Shown here in pieces: positions 1 to 7,700 of a DNA stretch of 64,000 nt. The DNA lies in the NCBI RefSeq assembly GCF_003046795.1, contig NZ_PZKN01000015.1:31831-95830 (forward strand). Direction: 5' to 3'. This DNA is from Desulfonatronum sp. SC1. Lineage in GTDB: Bacteria > Desulfobacterota > Desulfovibrionia > Desulfovibrionales > Desulfonatronaceae. The notes under the pieces are model-generated. The model made no database searches. It was not told the DNA's origin and worked only from the letters and a program-made list of their open reading frames with translations. Positions within the stretch are counted from its first letter, which is position 1, and the number at the start of each line of letters is the position of its first letter. The translations under genes and the position numbers were made by a program.

Positions 1-312
1 CTTACAACCTACCACCATGAAATTATGGATATTTTCCAGAGAACATATCGAGATCAAAATCTGCCCTGAAAAAAAGGCCGGAACAAAGGACATGATGAGC
101 AACAAACATGTCTGTCCCGGCCTTTTTGGTCTGCGCTCAGGCGATTGTTCGTAAGCCCAATACTCGTCTTCAGGCTGGTTTAGTTTTTGGTTTCTTCCTT
201 TCTTTCCACCAGCCATGGGCCCCTGACCAGGGCGGTCGCCCTTTCCCTTGCCTTTGCCATGACCGTCTTTCGGTCCCTGACCTTTAGGTCCTGTTCCATC
301 TTGATTTGGCAT
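1..312 (-). CDS. Gly/Lys-rich small protein (partial, runs off the left edge)
   Basis: Reading leftward from an ATG at 312, the frame stays open to the window edge, so the 3' end is missing. A very strong ribosome site (GGAGGTG, complement of 316-322) sits just upstream. The N-terminus MPNQDGTGPKGQGP resembles the start of DUF5320-type small glycine-rich proteins. It continues with GKGKGKGD and a PMAGGKK stretch, then becomes less biased after about residue 60. The frame runs through a strong inverted repeat at 71-127, so the natural stop may lie just outside, or the tail may not be conserved. Function is unknown. A motif shared with two other stress-type genes lies about 150 bases upstream. 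Confidence 0.6.
   Translation of the reverse strand, partial: MPNQDGTGPKGQGPKDGHGKGKGKGDRPGQGPMAGGKKGRNQKLNQPEDEYWAYEQSPERRPKRPGQTCLLLIMSFVPAFFSGQILISICSLENIHNFMVVGCK
71..127. terminator. Strong inverted repeat, bidirectional terminator-like
   Basis: The arms AAAAAGGCCGG and CCGGCCTTTTT flank a nested GGACATG/CATGTC pair. With A-runs on one side and T-runs on the other it looks like a rho-independent terminator in both directions. It lies inside the open minus-strand frame that enters from the right, so it either overlaps the end of that small gene or forms a hairpin within it. Confidence 0.5.
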
Positions 313-464
313 TGTATTCACCTCCTTTCCGTTGATGAACGACAGCAACCGCAAACCGGCCAACCAGCCCCTGGTTTGAGCAGAGCGCGACCGCACCGAT
401 CACACCTCTATTCGATTATTTCTTTGGTCATCATTTTCCGACACAATAACATTTTGTTTTCCAC

Positions 465-506
465 GTCTGTAGGGAAACCGCTTATTTTGGGCAAGGAAAA
501 ATCCCA
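465..506 (-). promoter_or_regulatory. Shared upstream motif, copy A
   Basis: On the minus strand this reads GGGATTTTTCCT, a 16-base spacer ending in TAAGCGG, then TTTCCCTACAGAC. It matches copy B (15878-15917, minus) closely and copy C (607-646, plus) more loosely. Each copy lies upstream of, and in the same orientation as, a small stress-type gene or operon. This copy is about 150 bases from the ATG at 312. It is probably a promoter or activator site; the factor is unknown. Confidence 0.5.
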
Positions 507-606
507 GGAATAAGGACTTTTTCCTAGATCATGCCCTTTCCGGGATGGAAGGAATGAAAGCGTGGGGCGGGTTCTGGAGAAGTAGAAACGCTCAGCCTCG
601 ACGCAC

Positions 607-646
607 GGGATTTTCCCTCGCGACAGTGAGCATTTCCCCTAGAGAC
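607..646 (+). promoter_or_regulatory. Shared upstream motif, copy C
   Basis: GGGATTTTCCCTCG is followed after 12 bases by TTTCCCCTAGAGAC. This matches the two-part motif found at 465-506 and 15878-15917 with a one- or two-base spacing difference. It is oriented toward the ribosome hibernation gene that starts at 721, about 75 bases away. Confidence 0.4.
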
Positions 647-720
647 TCGGTTCAAAAAATAGGTTTTGATACTGGGAGTTGGCCCCAAAAATAACCAGCG
701 TATACCGCAAGGAGGAAACC

Positions 721-1092
721 ATGCAGATGCAAATCAACTCCGACCGCAACATCGGGATTGACGAAGCCCGGCAAGCTGTAATCACCGATTCAGTGGAAAG
801 CGCCCTGGGCCGTTTCAGCGAGGGGATCACGCTGCTGGAAGTCCATTTGAGCGACCAAAACAGCGACAAGAAAGGCGGTCATGATGACATACGCTGCCTG
901 CTGGAAGCCCGCCTCGAGGGTCACCAGCCCATCGCGGTCGCACACCGGGCGGCGGACGTGGACCTGGCCGTCGAGGGTGCCACGGTTAGGTTGATCAAAT
1001 TGATCAAGCACTCTCGCGAGCGCCTGCGCGAGCAGCAAAGCCAACGCACGGACCCCGATCCGTCCGCGCCGGAGCCGGAGGATGAGTCATAA
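721..1092 (+). CDS. hpf: Short ribosome hibernation promoting factor (HPF/RaiA family)
   Basis: This 123-residue protein belongs to the sigma54-modulation/ribosomal S30EA family, which binds the 30S subunit and stores inactive ribosomes during stress. It begins MQMQINSDRNIG and has the alternating beta-alpha pattern of the family (LLEVHLSD, then LEARLEGHQPIAV, then the amphipathic VRLIKLIKHSRERLRE helix). An acidic Pro-rich tail ends it. It lacks the C-terminal dimerisation domain of long HPF. The start at 721 is chosen over an in-frame ATG at 679 because AAGGAGGAAACC directly precedes it. It stands alone, not beside rpoN, so a stress role rather than housekeeping is likely. Motif copy C lies upstream. 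Confidence 0.85.
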   Translation: MQMQINSDRNIGIDEARQAVITDSVESALGRFSEGITLLEVHLSDQNSDKKGGHDDIRCLLEARLEGHQPIAVAHRAADVDLAVEGATVRLIKLIKHSRERLREQQSQRTDPDPSAPEPEDES

Positions 1093-1114
1093 GAAGTCTA
1101 CCCAAAAAACGTCG

Positions 1115-1135
1115 GGGCAGGCCTCGCGCCTGCCC
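1115..1135. terminator. Hairpin between convergent genes
   Basis: A perfect 8-bp stem GGGCAGGC/GCCTGCCC with a 5-base loop lies between the convergent hpf and flavodiiron genes. There is no clear T-run, so termination is only probable. An identical stem with a different loop occurs at 16179-16199, suggesting a dispersed palindrome. Confidence 0.4.
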
Positions 1136-1193
1136 TGATTCAACGCAGTTACATGGAATACCGGCATATTGCCGCTGCAGGGCGAATAACTCC

Positions 1194-2372
1194 TCATGCA
1201 AACCCTTGCTCCTGATGCTTGCGGGTAATCGAGTCCGCCAGGTTGTCCAATGCTTGCAAGGTATCCTTCTTGGGCATGCCCTTGCACAGCACCGGCTCCA
1301 ACACCTCAACCTTGAGATTGGGAATCATCCCCGACAATGTCTCCACGGTCTTGCCTCCCCAGCCGTAGGAGCCGACAATGGACAGGTACCGCGCCTTGGG
1401 CCGCAGAGCGTTGGCCAGAAAAGCGGCATAGGCCGCAAGAGGGTGCGGGCCGGCCAGAACCGTGGGCGTGCCCACGACAATCGTCCCCGCGTCCACCAAA
1501 GCCATGGCCAGTTTGCCGATATCGGTCACGACCAGATTGAACAATTCAACCCGCACGCCGTTGACTACCAGTGCATTGACCAGGTGATCGACCATTGCCT
1601 GCGTGCTGCCGTGCATGGAAACGTATGGCAGGACCACCAGATTGCGCGGCGTGGCATGCACCCACTCGTTGTAGGCATCGGTGATGAACGCCGGACGGCG
1701 ATGAATCTGGCCGTGGCTGGGAGCGATGACGTCCATGTCAAGGCCGGACAGCTTTTCCAGATTTTTAGCGATCACCGCGCGAAACGGCATCATGATCTCC
1801 GCGAAATAGCGCTTGGCCGCCTCGAATACGCGCCCCTCGTCCGTTACAAAAAGATCAGTCGTCGCGATATGCGAGCCAAAAAAGTCGCAACTGAACAGGA
1901 TGCGGTCCTCAGGCAGATAGGAGACCATGGTTTCCGGCCAGTGCACCCATGGGGCATGGATGAACTTCAGGGTTTTGTCCCCCAGGGACAAGGTTTCGTT
2001 GTCCTCCACCGAAACAAAGACATCCTCTGGAAGCCGCAGAAGATCCATCAGCATGCCTTTGGCCTTGGGGGTCACGACGACCTTGGCTTGAGGAAACTTT
2101 GCAAGCACCAGGGGGATGGTCCCGGAATGGTCCTGCTCGGCATGGTGCGAGACGATGTAGTCGATTCCGGGCACCTCACCCAGTTGCGCCATCAACGTGT
2201 CGGCCATGGCCGGATCAACCGTATCCAGCAAGGCCGTCTTTTCGCTGCCCTGCACCAGGTAGGCGTTATAGCTGGTCCCGTCCGGAAGAGGGATCAACGA
2301 GTCAAAAAGACGCCTATCCCAATCCACGACTCCAAGCCACGATACTCTTTCACTGATTTGCCTTGAATGCAT
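1194..2372 (-). CDS. Flavodiiron protein (A-type, O2/NO reductase)
   Basis: This 392-residue cytoplasmic protein couples a metallo-beta-lactamase-like diiron domain (about residues 1-250) to a flavodoxin domain (about 255-390). It would reduce O2 to water and/or NO to N2O using electrons from rubredoxin or a similar donor. The diiron ligands are visible: HHAEQDH (H-x-E-x-D-H, about residue 73-78), the His in APWVHWPE, the Asp in FSCDFFGSH and the His in APSHGQIH. The FMN loop is YVSMHGSTQAM. There is no C-terminal rubredoxin or flavin-reductase domain. The start at 2372 is preferred because ATTACGGAGGCAAAAA precedes the ATG; an upstream in-frame ATG at 2477 has no ribosome site. Downstream of the DUF305-cytochrome gene, it suggests an oxygen-defence pair. 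Confidence 0.93.
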   Translation of the reverse strand: MHSRQISERVSWLGVVDWDRRLFDSLIPLPDGTSYNAYLVQGSEKTALLDTVDPAMADTLMAQLGEVPGIDYIVSHHAEQDHSGTIPLVLAKFPQAKVVVTPKAKGMLMDLLRLPEDVFVSVEDNETLSLGDKTLKFIHAPWVHWPETMVSYLPEDRILFSCDFFGSHIATTDLFVTDEGRVFEAAKRYFAEIMMPFRAVIAKNLEKLSGLDMDVIAPSHGQIHRRPAFITDAYNEWVHATPRNLVVLPYVSMHGSTQAMVDHLVNALVVNGVRVELFNLVVTDIGKLAMALVDAGTIVVGTPTVLAGPHPLAAYAAFLANALRPKARYLSIVGSYGWGGKTVETLSGMIPNLKVEVLEPVLCKGMPKKDTLQALDNLADSITRKHQEQGFA

Positions 2373-2477
2373 TTTTTGCCTCCGTAATGAGAAGTTGATT
2401 CCTGAACACTGGACGGCATGGTCCGAGAGCCCAAATCCATTCTTTCTCCCGGCTTTTGTCACGGCATGGATGATCAT

Positions 2478-2492
2478 TGCTCCGTTGGAGCA
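2478..2492. other. Short hairpin between the cytochrome fusion and flavodiiron genes
   Basis: TGCTCC-GTT-GGAGCA is a perfect 6-bp stem just past the stop of the DUF305-cytochrome gene. It could attenuate read-through into the flavodiiron gene; no T-run follows, so its role is uncertain. Confidence 0.3.
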
Positions 2493-2513
2493 CTGTTGAC
2501 CTTGGAAGTTTCT

Positions 2514-3380
2514 TCATTCCTGGATGTGGCAGCCTTTGCAGTCGACAGGTCCAGTCGTTTTTTCCTGACGTCTTAACTCCCGATGGCAGCCGATGCAGAG
2601 ATCATGGTACGCCTTTTCAAAGTACCTGATTTCCCTTCTTTGCTCGGGAGTCTCTATGACAAACATGTCGTGGCAACCGGCATCCTTGCAACCCTGGTTT
2701 ATGTCGGCACCTTCCGAAGTGTGATGACATCTGACACACTCGAAAGCCTCATGCTTGGGGTGGAGGAATAATACGTATTTCTGTTTGGCCTCGATCCCTT
2801 CGGGTTTATGGATCATAAGGGCCAAAGCGGCCTCGCCGCGCCACTGCTCCAGCCATTCCCGCATTTTTTCGATCTCCAGGGTCTGGGTCGCGACGATTTC
2901 CCTGGCCACGGTTTTTACTTCGTCATGCTCGGCCAGGTTTTTATCCAGGAAATCTTGGGCCATGCGCACGGCGGCGCGGTGGTGCTTGATCATGTCCTCA
3001 AGGAACACGATGTCCGCTTCTTCCGCGGACAGCCCCTCCAGGTCCCGCATCATGGGCTGATAGGCCGGTTGCCTGGCCGGGCCCGGATACCATTGCTCAA
3101 TCCATTTCCGCATCATGGCGATTTCCTCGGCCTGCACGTCCACCACCGCCTTGGCGAAGTCGCGCATTTCCTGGCGAGCGGTGATGGTCAGAATCTGGTT
3201 GGCGCTGTCCACTGCCTCCTGGTGGCGCGGAATCATTTCCACCAGAAATTCCAGTTCACTGTGTACTTGGTGCATATGTTCGGAATGCATCGCATCTTCC
3301 GCCCCGTGCAGGCCGACGGCGAAAAACATGGTCAACGCGAGAAGCGGCACCCAAAATATCGGCAAAAAGCATGCTTTCAT
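2514..3380 (-). CDS. Exported DUF305 protein fused to a tetrahaem class III-type cytochrome c
   Basis: The 288-residue product has an N-terminal signal peptide (hydrophobic core WVPLLALTMFFAVGL, cleavage near HGA). It has two DUF305 halves, marked by FLVEMIPRHQEAVD near residue 46 and FLEDMIKHHRAAVRMA near residue 128; DUF305 proteins are ferritin-like His/Met-rich helical bundles often linked to metals. From about residue 205 a cytochrome module follows, with HPKHEAFECVRCHH, CKDAGCH, CIGCH and CKGCH, that is three CXXCH sites and one CX4CH site as in cytochrome c3 families. It should be periplasmic and redox-active. ATG at 3380 follows GGGAGGTAGGAG. The combination of the two domains in one chain is unusual. 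The partner is unknown. Confidence 0.85.
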   Translation of the reverse strand: MKACFLPIFWVPLLALTMFFAVGLHGAEDAMHSEHMHQVHSELEFLVEMIPRHQEAVDSANQILTITARQEMRDFAKAVVDVQAEEIAMMRKWIEQWYPGPARQPAYQPMMRDLEGLSAEEADIVFLEDMIKHHRAAVRMAQDFLDKNLAEHDEVKTVAREIVATQTLEIEKMREWLEQWRGEAALALMIHKPEGIEAKQKYVLFLHPKHEAFECVRCHHTSEGADINQGCKDAGCHDMFVIETPEQRREIRYFEKAYHDLCIGCHRELRRQEKTTGPVDCKGCHIQE

Positions 3381-3451
3381 CTCCTACCTCCCTTTCCGTA
3401 TTGGGGATGGTTCAGAACCGGTTTGACACGTAAAACATGGAATCGCGGTTT

Positions 3452-3526
3452 GATGTAGGGGCGGGCCTACGTGCCCGCACGGGACTAACAGGGCGACCAC
3501 ATAGGGTCGCCCCTACGCGAATAGAG
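3452..3526. repeat. GC-rich dispersed palindromic repeat
   Basis: The intergenic stretch upstream of the DUF305-cytochrome gene contains GTAGGGGCGGGCCTAC and, inverted, GTCGCCCCTAC, with short nested hairpins. Similar TAGGGGCGG and GCCTGCCCCTAC pieces occur at 16089-16203. It looks like a family of small intergenic repeats rather than a gene. Confidence 0.45.
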
Positions 3527-3559
3527 GCGAATAGCGAAAGGCTTGCCGTTTCCCGCGTC

Positions 3560-4714
3560 TCAATACCTGAAGATCGCGGCGGCTCCGGTCTTGGTCGGCA
3601 TGCGTTCGGTGGGGACGATGACGACGAGTCCGCCCTTCTTCAGGGCCAGTTCCCCCAGGTCGTCGAGCACGTCGTCAACCTGCGGGTGGGACAAGTCGCT
3701 CGGCTCAAGATCGCCCGTCGCGGCGTTGAGTCGTCCGGGAACGACCCGGTCGGCATCGATCAACAGGGTGGCGACCCGCCCTTCCAGGCCGGCCTTGGCG
3801 ATCCGTGACGGGTCGTTGCTGCCAAGTCCCTCGGTCCATGCCTTGTCAAACTTTTCCACCAGATCGGCCAGGCGCGCCAGATATCGCGGCTCCACAAGCC
3901 GCCAGGCGCGCTTGCGGAGTTCATCGATGGACGGCAGGGCATCCGGGTGGATATCGATGCTTTCCGGAACCAGAAACGGATTGCGGCTGAGTTCGTGGAA
4001 CATATGGTGATGCTCCGGCAATGAGGCCAGGATCAGCGCCAGCCCCGATGTCCGCGAGTGGTGTTCAAGGATCGCCTGGTCAACGGCCCGGAAAAAGCGC
4101 CGGGCGTCGCTGTCCACCTCGGACTCTTTACTGCCGTGGCCATGGTACATGGCCGACTTCCCCCCGCCCACGCCGCCATATGAGGCCACGGTCTGATGCT
4201 GCTCGGTCAATTCTTCTCCCAGGGCCTGGGTCAACGTCCTCGGGACGCCCTGAGCCGGTTCGATCTCGTCCAGAGCATCCCGGTTGCCCTCAAAAAGCCT
4301 GATCGCCTGCCGGTTCACGGCGAGAATCTGATATCGGTCGGCCGACTGCAGGATGCGCAAAAGCGGCTTGATGTGAAAGCTGTCCGCCACGACGGCCAAT
4401 TCAGGGACCGGTCGCTGCAGGTTGTAGACCCGGAAAAAGCCTTTCGCGCCCAAGATGGCCAGCCCGTCAAAGGTGTGGTTCCAGAAGGGAGTTTCGGCGG
4501 ACAACGCCCAAAAGGGTTCCAGCAGTGGTCGGATCTCCGCATTTGGGAATCGTTGCAAAAGCGACTCCTCCAGCGCCTTCACGAGGTTTTTGAACCGGAT
4601 CCGGTCCTGCTTGCTTTCCGGGTGCCCCCGGTGCGTCGGCTGGTAGAGTGAAAGACAAGGCGGTCTGCAATTGTCCCAGATCACGGATAAGTCGTCTTTT
4701 TCTAACGTGTCCAT
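3560..4714 (-). CDS. Bacterial archaeo-eukaryotic release factor-like protein (baeRF family)
   Basis: The 384-residue protein shows the layout of the bacterial eRF1/Pelota-like (baeRF family 3) proteins. An N-terminal domain includes PPCLSLYQPTHRGHPES, a central RNase H-like domain includes GFFRVYNLQRPVPELAVVADSFHIKPLL, and a C-terminal L7Ae-like domain includes VATLLIDADRVVPGRL and ELALKKGGLVVIVP. A glycine-rich loop GGVGGGKS and a His-rich MYHGHG segment lie near the middle. These proteins are thought to act on stalled ribosomes under stress, but few have been tested. The start at 4714 has CAGGAGATACC before it; an ATG at 4747 does not. It lies 42 bases downstream of the glucan synthase and is probably co-transcribed. 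Confidence 0.75.
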   Translation of the reverse strand: MDTLEKDDLSVIWDNCRPPCLSLYQPTHRGHPESKQDRIRFKNLVKALEESLLQRFPNAEIRPLLEPFWALSAETPFWNHTFDGLAILGAKGFFRVYNLQRPVPELAVVADSFHIKPLLRILQSADRYQILAVNRQAIRLFEGNRDALDEIEPAQGVPRTLTQALGEELTEQHQTVASYGGVGGGKSAMYHGHGSKESEVDSDARRFFRAVDQAILEHHSRTSGLALILASLPEHHHMFHELSRNPFLVPESIDIHPDALPSIDELRKRAWRLVEPRYLARLADLVEKFDKAWTEGLGSNDPSRIAKAGLEGRVATLLIDADRVVPGRLNAATGDLEPSDLSHPQVDDVLDDLGELALKKGGLVVIVPTERMPTKTGAAAIFRY

Positions 4715-4756
4715 GGTATCTCCTGTTTTATAAATGATCGCGGTCAACGCGGTTTC

Positions 4757-7700
4757 TCAACGGCATGCCAGCACCACTTCCACCACGTGATCGTGGCCGT
4801 CATCCACAAGGGCCACGGCCAACTCCCGTTGCACCACCCCGTCCACCGTAACGGTGGCCGCTTCGTCCTCGTCGGCCCGTTGCTGTCTGACCGTGATCCG
4901 GTAGTTGGTTTTCCGAAAGCGGTAGCGGATCGTGAACGCGTCCCACTGCGCGGGGAGGCAGGGTTCGAAGGTCAATGTGTTCGCTTCCATCCTTAATCCC
5001 AGCAGGGATTCCATGATCAGGCGGTACATCCAGGCGGCCGATCCCGTGTACCACGTCCATCCTCCCCGGCCCGTGTGCGGCTCGACACCGTAAACGTCCG
5101 CCGCGACCACGTAGGGTTCGACCTTGTACGTTTTCACTTCCTCGGCGGAATTCCCGTGGTTGATGGGGTTGATCATGGCGAACAGTTCCCAGGCGCGGCG
5201 GTTGTCGCCCAGCGCGGCAAAGGCCATGGTCGTCCAGATCGCGGCGTGGGTGTACTGTCCGCCGTTTTCCCGCACGCCTGGGACGTAGCCCTTGATATAC
5301 CCCGGGTTCAACGCGGATTTGTCGAAAGGCGGGTCCAAAAGCTGGATCAGGTTGTCATCGCGGCGAACCAGATATTTGTCCACGGCTTCCATGGCTGCCC
5401 GCGAACGCTCCTCGTCGCCCATCCCGGACAGGACCGACCAGCTTTGGGCTATGGAGTCGATCCTGCATTCCGGACTTTCAGCGGAGCCGATGGGGGTGCC
5501 GTCGTCGAAAAACGCCCGGAGATACCAGGCTCCGTCCCAACCATGCCGCTCGATGTTTTGGCCAAGCCGGGCAGCCTCGTTTCGGCATTGTCGCTCAAAG
5601 ACCAGGTCGCCGCGCAGCCGCGCGATCCCGGTGAACCGGCTCAGCACCTCGCACAGGAAAAACGCCAGCCACACGCTTTCCCCCTTGCCTTCGTGGCCGA
5701 CCATGTTCATGCCGTCGTTCCAGTCGCCGGTTCCGATCAGGGGCAGACCGTGCTCGCCGAACCGGAGCCCTCTCTGGATCGCGCGCACGCAATGCTCATA
5801 CAGGCTGGCCGTCTCTTCGGTCCTGACCGGAAGATCATAGTAGGATTCTTCTTGATGACCCAGCTGACGGCCATTGATGAAGCGGATCGTTTCGCCCAGG
5901 ACTCCGGTATCTCCGGTGCTTTGGACGTAGCGGCAGGCGGCCAGGGGCAGCCAGAGATAGTCGTCGGAACATTTGGTGCGCACCCCTCTGCCGGTTGGCG
6001 GGTGCCACCAATGCTGAACATCGCCTTCGGAAAACTGGCGTCCGGCGCAGCGAAGCAGATGCGCGCGCACCAGAGCCGGCTCGGCATGGATCAGGGCCAT
6101 GGAGTCCTGCAACTGGTCACGGAAGCCGAACGCGCCCCCGGACTGGTAGAAGCCGCTGCGGCCCCAGAGCCGGCAGGCGATGGTCTGGTACAGGAGCCAG
6201 CCATTGGCCAGAAGATCCACGGATTTGTCCGGTGTTTCCACCTGGACGGCGCCCAGGGTGTGATTCCAGTATCGCCATACCGATTCCAGCTCCTTGCGTG
6301 CCGCAACGGAGTTCCGATAGCGCCGCGCGAGACGTGCGGCGTCGTATTCGTCCTGCCCGGCGCCGAGGGTGAACACGATCTCCCGGTCTTCACCGTCCTC
6401 CAGATCAAAAACAACATGCATGGCCGCGCAGGGATCCAACGCGGCCCCGACTCTGCCGGAGAGGTGGGACCGGGTCATGGCCGCGGGGCTGGCCAGGGTT
6501 TTGTTGCGGCCGATAAATTCGGTCCGGTCCGCGCTGACCGTTCTGGTGGCATGATCCACGTTAAAGAAGGCCACCCGCCTGCTGAATTCGGTGTTGTACG
6601 GGTTGCTCGCCAGAATCGCGCCGCTATCAGGGTCGATCTCGGTGCTCACGTGCATCCCCGTCTTGGAACGCACATCCCCCAGCACCCACTCGACGAATCC
6701 AGTCGCCGAGAGCCGCCGCGAACGGCCGCACCGGTTGCGCACCTTGAGCACCGTGAACTTGACCGGAGCGTTCATGGCCACGAACACCCAGACTTCCGAA
6801 GAGATGCCGCGCTCCGTATGTTCGAACACGGTGTATCCGAAACCATGCCGGGTGACGTAGGGAGAAGCGCCTTTGACGGGGTGCGGCATGGGAGACCAGA
6901 AATGGCCGCGATCCTCGTCGCGCAGGTAAAAGGCCTCTCCACTTGAATCCACGACCGGATCATTGTGCCATGGGGTGAGGCGGAATTCGTGGGCGTTCTC
7001 GCTCCAGGTGTAGGTTGGGCCGTTTTCCGAGACAATGGCTCCGAAATCCGGATTGGCCAGCACATTAACCCACGGTGCCGGGGTGACCTGCTCGCTACTG
7101 GTTGTCATGACGTACTCATGACCATCCGGGGTAAATCCTCCGATTCCATTGAAGAACAGGAGATCCTCACGCGGCCGGGCCGCGACCGTGGACGGCAGGG
7201 GGCGAAAAATACGGGTCTGCGCCAGGGCTGGAATTTTCGGCTGATCACGGCCGACGCGGTTCAGCTGATCCGCGAGCGTTCCGCGGCTGTCGCGAATGAC
7301 GACCCGGGCCAGGGCCTGGAAGATGATCCGGTCTTCCTCCGAAATTTGATCAGCGTTGCGCACGAACACCTCACCCGGGCGATCCGCCCGCTTGCCATGC
7401 ACTCCGGCGGCGATAAACCCCATGATCTGGTCGTGCAGAACCTGCCGATAACCGGCATGGTCTTCATTGATGATCACCATATCCACGTCCAGTCCTTTGA
7501 GACGCCAATAGGCATGGGCCTGGACGAGCTGGCGGACCAACTGGATGTTCTCCCGATCCTCGATCCACAGCAGGACAATGGGCAGATCGCCGGAGATGGA
7601 GTAGCCCCAAAGGCTGGATTGTCCCCGAATATTCTTCATGATCACACTGGAATCGGCGCGCAGCCCGGAATTGGCGTAGAGTACCGAGGCCGCAAGCCGA

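Noticed and set aside
187..513. Plus-strand open frame at the left end
   Set aside because: It has no ribosome site and is antisense to the Gly/Lys-rich small protein, whose ribosome site and family-like start are much stronger.
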